NCBI GenBank assembly: GCA_029718625.1
Contig: CM056380.1
Coordinates: 101,685,586 to 101,749,585 of the forward strand
DNA length: 64,000 bases
Source: Synaphobranchus kaupii
Taxonomy: Eukaryota > Chordata > Actinopteri > Anguilliformes > Synaphobranchidae
Direction: 5' to 3'
The stretch's first letter is position 1, and each line of letters begins with the position of its first letter. The notes beneath the pieces were generated by a model. That model did no database searches. It worked only from the letters and a program-made list of their open reading frames with translations, and had not been told where the DNA came from. Positions 56,091 to 64,000 of this stretch are shown piece after piece. The position numbers were made by a program, and so were the translations under genes.

Positions 56091-56936
56091 GGAGGCCTCT
56101 GTCCCCTAATCGGTTCGACCCTGTGTGTTTTCATCACTCTCAGACCAGGATTAGAACACATTCCAGGAGCGCTGCTTGGTCCGAACGGCCGGAGACGCTC
56201 CCCGCACTGAGTGTCCAGCGGACACGCGCCATGCAGCTTCCGCCCCCTAAATGCTAGAAACATGACTGATTTTATTTTTTCAAAAGGCGTTTGTGTTTGA
56301 CTCGAGTTTTGGTTGTAGAGTGAATGCTTATTTTTTTTGTTTTTGTTTTTAGTTTTATATATTTGCATCCATTACAGAATGTTTGATTTTTTGGGTATCT
56401 CAGAGTTGCGTCTTTTTTTCACACTAGCTTCTCTTCTTCTCCTTTTTTTATGCACAGGTCATCGTCGCAAAAATTACACTGCTTGACTACATCAAACGGC
56501 AATCTAACATAGTAACTTTACCTTGTACAAGAGTCAGATACAAGATATATAATTTTGGGGTGCATTGAACCACCGTAATTTATATAAACTTTTCAACTGA
56601 ATGACCTATTTTTTTGAACATACTTTTTTGGCAGCCAGTTATTGTTAGCGATGTAATGCCAGCTGAAAGCACAAGGATTGCTTTACTCATCTTTCTCAAC
56701 TGTCACATTGAATACCAAGTTCTTTCACTTACAGATACCCGGACAAAAACACTGGCTGCCAAATTTGTACCCGTTTCTGCAACTGTACTTTTTTGATATT
56801 TAGAATTTTTAAATTTCTGTAAAGTAGATTTTGTAGATTGTAATAAGTGTTCACTGCCTTTGTGAAACGGTATATAATTGTATAATTTCTGTGTAAACTG
56901 AATGCTTGGGCTTTCAATACAGTATTCATATAAAGC

Positions 56937-56942
56937 AATAAA
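56937..56942 (+). terminator. Poly(A) signal AATAAA of PPP4R2
   Basis: A canonical hexamer 1.4 kb after the stop codon, followed within 40 bases by a T/GT-rich stretch (GGGTTTTCTGCTCTTATTTG). Confidence 0.65.
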
Positions 56943-57972
56943 TGTCAATGTTCTAATTATGGGTTTTCTGCTCTTATTTGTGTCTGAACAGTTAAGTACT
57001 TTGACATGTCTGTCGATATGCTTATGTTGGACATATGGGCATTTTCCTGGCATGCTGTCGTAGAAAACTAAAGTTTCATATTCCAGTTACACAAATCCTC
57101 ATTAGTATTCCTTGATAATGATAGACTTTCTCGCCATTTCATGTGTTGTCTACACTGGGCGCTAAGCTGCGTCCATTTACTGCATATAACGGCCTCATTG
57201 TCTGACCCCGGTTGCTGTGTGTTAAGTGGCAGGTTTCGGCTGGAATGTATTTTTTTTAAGTTTTTTTTTAGGACCGGTCTCCACGGTAACCCGCATCGGT
57301 GTTTAGTGAAGGTCTTCGCTGTGTATTTTCTGCTGTGGGACATTAATTTGGGGAATGTAGATTTTTGTGAATTATGGGTTGACTTGGAAATTATTTCGGG
57401 ATGCATTTTATTTATGTTTTTATCAAGTGTGTCATTTATAATTTGTCAAACATTTACTTTTGCAGTTCTTGCACGTCTGGAGAAAAATAGGCGATTTTTA
57501 CCGCAAGGGATGTTGCATTTGAACGGTACAGGTATTTTTTTTGTTTAATGCATGAAGGAACACGCGCATGCACGCACGTGTACATGGAGTCAGTAAACTC
57601 TTATCCTGCTTTCATTTCTGTCGAAATTTGCTGGAGCTTGTGGAAATAAAAGGTGGATTTGGTAAATCCTTGCGGCTACGTTTAGTTGTAGTTTTCAGCG
57701 GTGGTCCCTAGGGAAATAATGACAGGCCAGGAGGGATTTAAATCAAACCAGCAGTAATTTGGCAAGGCCCCAAAAATGCCGCCTTTATTAAAACGCTTGA
57801 GCCAATAGCCATTGAGCAGAATGACTGATAGAAATTTAAACCAGAGTAGTCAACCGTACATTTACATGTAAATCCACTGCATATCCACGACAGTGTCCAT
57901 GGTCTGTAAAGGAATCTTTCTCAGTTCAACGCTTGACGTCCAGAAAGCTGATAACTCGTTTTGAGTTATTAA

Positions 57973-58428
57973 CAGTGCATTATGCAGGATTTTTACCTTG
58001 GAAATATTATAAAATAATCAGGCTCAGTCTTGTCTATGATGCACTGGCAATCTCTGCACATTTTCCAAATCTGCTCCTCTGCCTGTATTTATTATTCTAA
58101 GATGTGTTGGGGACGTTTCTAGGCGTGGCGCTCTTTTCTATGTGGGGAGGGGTGGGTGTTGCGACAGTGTGTGGGGTGGAATCGGCTTTCAGTAGAGGGT
58201 TGGCTAGCTACTGCAATGACGGTGGATGGAAAGTGCCGTGGAGTTGGCGTGTTTTCTGTTAATTCTGGACCTGTGTGTAACGTTACCTCTCACTATCCAG
58301 TTAGCTAAGTTTGGTAGCTAGATGGACGTAGTCTTGTACCTTGAGTGGGTGGGGTTGAGGACGTAGGCGGAGTCTTTGATTGTAAACACAGGACCACAGC
58401 AAGGCAAAAAATCCTGCATAGTGCACCT
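57973..58428. mobile_element. MITE flanked by TTAA
   Basis: The ends share TGCA(T/C)TATGCAGGATTTTT as inverted repeats, and TTAA lies on each side (57969-57972 and 58429-58432). The 456-bp element is non-coding. The target resembles that of piggyBac, but the superfamily is not proven. Confidence 0.75.
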
Positions 58429-60405
58429 TTAAATATTTCAATGTAAATAATTTGCCAAATGGTTTACCCGTCCAGCGACATTGAATGTTGCCTCCTGTTC
58501 GAGGATGCAAACAGGCCACACTACCGCAGATCCACTGTGTTGTAAAATAATGGCTTATGCAAACTAATGTGTGTGGTTGAAAGAGTCCTTTGATAATTTT
58601 CAAATGTGCTTAAAGATGGTGAAATGGCAGGTTTTCAATATCAGGCTTGCAGCGACTTCCTTGGGGAACGCTAGATTCATTACACAAGGATATGGTCGTA
58701 GTTGTCAAATCCTCATGTGGAGGCGGCTTCATTATTCTCTGTTTCTTCTGTGGTTTACTAGCCATTTACTTTAAGTTGGAGCCTGCTGTGTGCAAAGCTT
58801 TAACAATTACTTTCTAGCCTGTCAAAATCAGAGCTTTGCTTAAGCCAAAGCCTTCCTGTTGAACCAGAAATATAAAAATTTATAAAAACTTAGGATTAGT
58901 TAATTTTTTATCTGTCAAGTGTGTGACAGGCAAACTGAATTAAATACAATATATCAACTCGTAAATATTATAATGGATAACTTTGCACACTTCAATCACG
59001 CCCAAAGCTGGGATATAAACAGAAATGGAACCGTCATGCGCTCCAGCTCTGGAGCCTATGGCGAGTAGTGAACCTGTAGTAGTTGAGCTCATTGGGCAAT
59101 CGTTGACATGAGCCATTTATTTTTGATTTCATGTTAATTTGGTCTGGTTTGATTCTGCGTGTTTTCTTTTGTTTGTCTATTTTTTTTTTTTTTTGTTAAG
59201 GTAGTTTTAAGATTTCAAGCTCAATGATATCAATATATACAGTATTTGTCTTTAAAGAGGCTGAAAGATTAATGTCCTTGAGAGCAGCTAACTTTTAAGT
59301 GTTTGTTCCAAAATTTTGACTGGTCAAGTGCTGCGATGCTGCTTGTTTACTGAAATAGGCATTAATTTCTTATGTGTAGCCTTTGGCGAAGCTTCTATGG
59401 TATGATTTACACCGTTGGCTGTGTAGCTGTGATTTATAGGGTATGTTATGAGGTGTCAGGAATGTAAGAAGACCCAGAATGAAAATGCCATTCATGTGGA
59501 GCTAAACTTCCTTTATCTGTCTGGACAGTCTTACCTCTCGGTAGTGCATCGTAAAAAGTGTCTATATGCAAATGCTCACGTTCTTCGACTGTCCCGTAAA
59601 ACTCAAGTTGAGTTAATACTGAAATTGAGAAACTTTTCCAGCCATGGTGCATAACCAATCAGGCTAATTAATTCAGTTTCAATTTAATTATTGTAATCTC
59701 TTCTAACAGAGTCCATGCCTAATTTTCATATTACTTTCACTGATTATACATTATGGTAAAGCAGACCAAGTACCAACATGAGCAGGAACCCATGTCATAG
59801 GGACTGAAGTCATTTAACCATTGCTTTCGTAGTAGCGCATAGAGGCCCACGTCAATGTTGGTACTGTAATCAAAAGGTGTGTACTTCATGGTGCAATGAG
59901 TAGTGTTTGAAGACTGACTGAGTAGTCAGTTTAAAGCCAATATACATTTCCATTGCGTTGCAAAAGAAAACAGGTGTTGCATTTGCAATGGCATATATAT
60001 ATATATATATTTTTTTTTCAAACAAAGTGTCTGTCTTTGGAGATATCTGCCTGTGCAGTGTTATGTATGCTATGAAATCATTTAGATATGAGTATGATCC
60101 GTTTTCAAATAATGAAAAAAAAAAATTGCAACCGGATTGCATTTCTGTTTGTTTCATTTGCTAGACCACAGGACCAGATTTACTACGCCTCCTTCCCTTT
60201 TGATGGATTGGGCAGCGCTGTGGCGGCAAACTGGAATGATGACGTTGTTCAGTGAAATGTCACATTGAACAGTTCCAGTTTTTCTCCGTCGAATTGTCAC
60301 AGCTGCCTCCGGACCTCCGCTTGTATGATACCCACTGGTCGAACATTTATGTTTATTCACAACAGTCGCTACAGAGATGATGTCCATTTAATCAGTTCAC
60401 TAAGT

Positions 60406-61152
60406 CAGGGGTTCCCAAACTCGGTCCTCGGGGACCACTGTGTATGCTAGTTTTCGTTCCAACCACAATTGCAATCCCAAAATTCTAACAAGCTGTTAAT
60501 TTTTCTTAATTAGTTGCTTTTCATGTTTAGAGGGATTAGCCTATTTACCCTCTTAAGCCACATCATGTCAGAAATAGCTAAGCATGCCATGAAGAATAAA
60601 ATTCCCGTGTTCCTCCTGTGCTTATTGGGCTATATTGCAAATAGGTAACATTTTTTTTTTTAACTGATCAAATTAAAGACGGGTGAATCAATTGGCTCCT
60701 AATTAGGTAGTTGAACATGTGTGTTTTTAAGTTCCCTCATCATTTGTTTCTTAAATGTATTAACACAATGCAGGTTTGGCTCGTTATCATTCTCTTTGTC
60801 TTTTCTTCATTATTTATCAAATGGTTCGTTTTAGTGGCCATGTGTCCACAATTTCACCAATTAGGAGCATATTGATTCACCTCAGTCTTTAATCAGTTTT
60901 TTTTGCCCCTCTTTTTGTAATTATTTGCAATATAGCACAATAAACAATGAGAATATTGGACTTTTATTATTCATGACATGCATAGCTATTGCTAACATAA
61001 TGTGGCTTAAGAAGGTAAATAATCCCTCTAAATATGACAAACACCTAATTAAGAACAATTGACAGCTTGTTAAAATTCCGGGATTGCAATTGTGGTTGGA
61101 ACGAAAACCAGCATACACAGTGGTCCCCGAGGACCGAGTTTGGGAACCACTG
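60406..61152. mobile_element. hAT element with arms of about 200 bp
   Basis: The ends CAGGGGTTCCCAAACTCGG and CCGAGTTTGGGAACCACTG are inverted, and the similarity continues inward for about 200 bases on each side, making a large imperfect palindrome. The 8-bp target copies CACTAAGT lie at 60398-60405 and 61153-61160. No transposase frame is present in the 747 bp. Confidence 0.95.
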
Positions 61153-63180
61153 CACTAAGTCATTTCTGATTTGAAATGACTCATCGCCATGTTCAGTCGG
61201 CAAATGAGCAAATCCAGACTGCATAATTTTCCACAGAACGTAACAATTACTGTAAAGGAGTTGTTTAAAAAATGATGCACTTTGTTGACAAGTCTATGCA
61301 TTAGTAGGTTTCGGTGAACACCCTGTTCAAGCTCACCTTAATGTCTTGTCATTCCTGCATTTTATTTGACTGATGTTTTTGAAGAAAAAAAGCACAAGCA
61401 TTTAGGTCAGATCCTTCCTCCGTGTGCTTCTATATCTTTGTGTGCCTTTGTGAATGCACCAATAAGAACATTTCAGCAGCTTAAAGACTGGCTGATATTT
61501 AAAATGGCGGCAGTGTTTGTATCAGCCCTTGCATTGCTGAAATGGTTGAAGACATATAGCCGGCTTGCTAGTTCTGTATTATAAAAGTGGACATAATACA
61601 GAATTTGTTATGTGGAAAAACCCTGCTTCCTTTAATTCTACGCTAGAACTGGATTGTAAGTTCATTGACAGTGCAGGGTAACAGAAGACTGATGTGGCAT
61701 GCAGATCAGTAGGAGGGAAGCTTTTCACTCCGCAATCTCTGTATCATCCAATAGAGGGTACTGTTTAGTTTCCTAACCAGACTTAACGCGATTACCGACT
61801 GGCAGAATGAAGATGCAACCTGACTGCCTGCAGCTGCTGATATGAGCTGGAGCACATCCTTCTCTCTGCCCGTTTTGTGGTGACTTTTCAGCTGCCACTG
61901 GCCATTAAAGCAAATGCAGACTTTCAGGCTCAACTCCTGCACCAATTCAAATATACTTGCCGAGGGCTGTTGGGACTTAAACGATCATTTCGCTTTGAGT
62001 GCTGGTGAGGAATTGCAAGCTGCTCATTGGTTGCTATATTTAGTAAGCCTTAAACCCGAAGACCTAGTGTTTCAAAAACAATGCAAACACCTCAGCCGAG
62101 CCAAGAATTTAGTCGGCTCCCAGCGAAATATTACCCTGTCATAAATGATCAGTGCCTTGCTCTAAATGTAAATGTGTAAATTGCAATGAATAAATATATT
62201 ACAATTACTAATTGATGTTTGGTGCTAAATCAATACTACACCTAGAGAGAAGTGGGAAATTGAGTCATTAACAATCAATATGCGTTTGTCTATGAGAAGT
62301 GGTATGAACTAGGCAAAGAAGAGTTAGTCACACAACTAGACAATATTTTTCTTGCACATGGTATTCATCGTGTATGTCTGACAGCTTTATCCAGTCTACA
62401 AATTAAGACAATTTTTACATTCAGTATTCATAAATCTGACAATGCAAACATTGTTACATTTATCCAAAATCAACACATACTCTTGGGAGTATAAATTCCT
62501 ATTGGGAGATGGCTGTCCCCACTATCAACCCTTAAACTGGTGCATTAAAAAATAATGGCCAAAATATTTTTGCCAATTATATGACTTGTCTCATTCAATA
62601 AAGCATGTGATTTTTTATCAAATATAAGTTAAAATAATGCAATCTATTTTATAATTTAAAAAAACTTTTTTAAATTTATAATTTAAAAAATCGAAAAAAT
62701 GCTCTGTCCAAGTTTTACGTCACAACCAAAACATACACTGTTTGAGTCTGTGCAGTGAACCTGCTTGTAGCCACACACCCCTTTTTTTAACCAGGAAATT
62801 AGACAGCCTTCATATGAATCAAGGCCACATGGTGAGTAGCTAGGTTTTAGCGTTTTGATATAATTGTCCTTCAAAGTATGAAAATTAGTCTGGTTTTAAG
62901 AGACGTCACACCCAAACACCCAAGTTTTCATATTAGAGAAAAAAGTTGATTTCATAACTGTAGATTTGATTAAAAGGAAGGTGCATCTGCACAGAGAAGT
63001 GGTTGCTAACCATGTGCTTGCTAAATCTTTTGTTTTGTGGCTGAAATGAGCCAAAATTGTCACAACCGAAACAGTCACTACTGAAATAAATTGTATTGTT
63101 TTGACAGGCCTGTTTCGGTTGGTGACACTTGTCTGTAAATTCTTATTAAAGACAATAGTGAGACAATCAATGCACATGTA

Positions 63181-64000
63181 CAAACCTCAAAAAAATTGGG
63201 ACAGTGTATAAAATGTAAATAACAAAAAGCAATGATTTGCGAGTCCTTTTTGTATTCAATTGAAAACAGTACAAAGACAAGATATTTCATGTTTTAACTA
63301 ATCAACTTTATTCTACATTTCATTCTTTATTCAGCTCATTCTACATTTGATGCCTGCAACACCTCCCAAAAAATTTGGGACAGGGGCATGTTTACCTTAG
63401 GGTTACATCACCTGTCCTTTTAACAACACTCAGTAATCTTTTGAGAACTACAACACTAATTGTTGTAGTTTTGAAAGCAGAATTGTTTCCCATTCTTGCT
63501 TAATATGAGACTTCAGCTGCTCACCAGTCCGGGGTCTCCATTGTCATATTTTGGGCTTCATAATGCGGCACACGTTTTCAATGGGAGACAGGTCTGGACT
63601 GCAGGCAGGCCAGTCTAGCACCCGCACTCTCTGACGACGAAGCCATGCTGTTGTAACACGTGCAGAATGTGGCTTGGCATTGTCTTGCTGAAATAAGCAG
63701 GGATGTCCCTGAAAAAGCGATTGTCTAGATTGCAGCAAATGTTGCTCCAAAATGCATATGTACCCTTCAGCGTTAATGGTGCTTTCACAGATGTGCAAGT
63801 TACCCATGCCATGGGCACTAACACACCCCCATACCATGACAGACGCTGGCTTTTGAACCTTGTGTTGGTAACAATCGGGATGGTCCTTTTCCTCTTTGGC
63901 CGGGAGAACACGACGTCCATTATTTCCAAAAACAATTTGAAAGGTGGACTCGTCAGACCATAGCACACGTTTCCACTGCATCAGTCCATCTCAGATGAGC
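63181..64000 (-). mobile_element. Tc1-like element, truncated by the window edge
   Basis: It starts CAAACCTCAAAAAAATTGGG after TA, matches the copy at 29532-31073 throughout, and runs off the right edge. Confidence 0.88.
63544..63981 (-). pseudogene. Tc1-like DD34E transposase (C-terminal part, open)
   Basis: The 145-codon frame carries [15 protein letters not shown] (first D), [20 protein letters not shown] (second D) and [17 protein letters not shown] (E), with 34 residues between second D and E. It is better preserved than the copy at 29.7-30.8 kb. The N-terminal DNA-binding part would lie beyond the right edge, so its state is unknown. Confidence 0.8.

Larger units (their letters stand above)
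55535..56942 (+). other. PPP4R2 3' UTR
   Basis: It includes a T-run followed by C-run at about 55829-55857 and a G-rich tract at 56020-56090. It probably ends at AATAAA 56937-56942; another AATAAA at 57645-57650 could serve a longer form. Confidence 0.7.
56943..64000. other. Intergenic DNA downstream of PPP4R2
   Basis: No gene was recognised. The stretch contains a TTAA MITE, a hAT element and a truncated Tc1-like copy. A segment at about 62690-63170 with repeated CACAACC and GAAACAGTCAC-type words is probably repetitive but unnamed. Confidence 0.6.

Noticed and set aside
1..64000. CRISPR array, operon or other prokaryotic system
   Set aside because: No regularly spaced identical repeats with unique spacers and no bacterial-type gene packing; the window is vertebrate nuclear DNA.

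Overview
The window is genomic DNA from a ray-finned fish. The evidence is vertebrate intron-exon genes, dense Tc1/mariner, hAT and PIF/Harbinger elements, L2-clade LINEs whose 3' tail carries the CGCTTTGGATAAAAGCG stem-loop, tRNA-derived SINEs, and long CA/GT/TA microsatellites. The exact species cannot be read from the sequence. Three protein-coding genes are recognisable, in the order and orientation known from human chromosome 3p13: SHQ1 (minus strand, 5' part only), GXYLT2 (plus, complete) and PPP4R2 (plus, complete).

Layout. 1-5.6 kb: first four coding exons of SHQ1 on the minus strand; the rest of the gene lies beyond the left edge. 5.6-16.5 kb: repeat-rich DNA, probably the 5'-UTR intron of SHQ1. 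It holds a TTAA-flanked MITE, a Harbinger MITE, and a 6.2 kb Ty3/gypsy retrotransposon with an L2 LINE inserted in it and a Harbinger-like MITE inserted in the L2. 17.0-18.3 kb: a Tc1-like element with 245-bp arms, between SHQ1 and GXYLT2. 19.0-40.8 kb: the seven coding exons of GXYLT2, with an L2 fragment, a decayed DNA element, a Tc1-like copy and a Harbinger element in its introns. 44.0-56.9 kb: PPP4R2, nine coding exons, a GC-rich acidic 3' end and a long 3' UTR. 57-64 kb: intergenic, with a TTAA MITE, a 747-bp hAT element with long arms, and a Tc1-like copy cut by the right edge.

Functions. SHQ1 is an assembly chaperone for H/ACA ribonucleoproteins. GXYLT2 is a Golgi GT8 xylosyltransferase that extends O-glucose on Notch EGF repeats. 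PPP4R2 is a regulatory subunit of protein phosphatase 4. They are neighbours by conserved synteny and have no evident common pathway.

The most notable points are two single-base insertions that break the otherwise intact GXYLT2 reading frame, the triple nested transposon stack, a short upstream ORF whose stop overlaps the GXYLT2 start, and a 108-bp inverted repeat flanking about 2.2 kb inside PPP4R2 intron 2. I found no CRISPR array, no bacterial-type operon, no convincing functional tRNA gene and no clearly undescribed multi-gene system. All coordinates and splice sites come from reading the sequence; no database search or computation was run.
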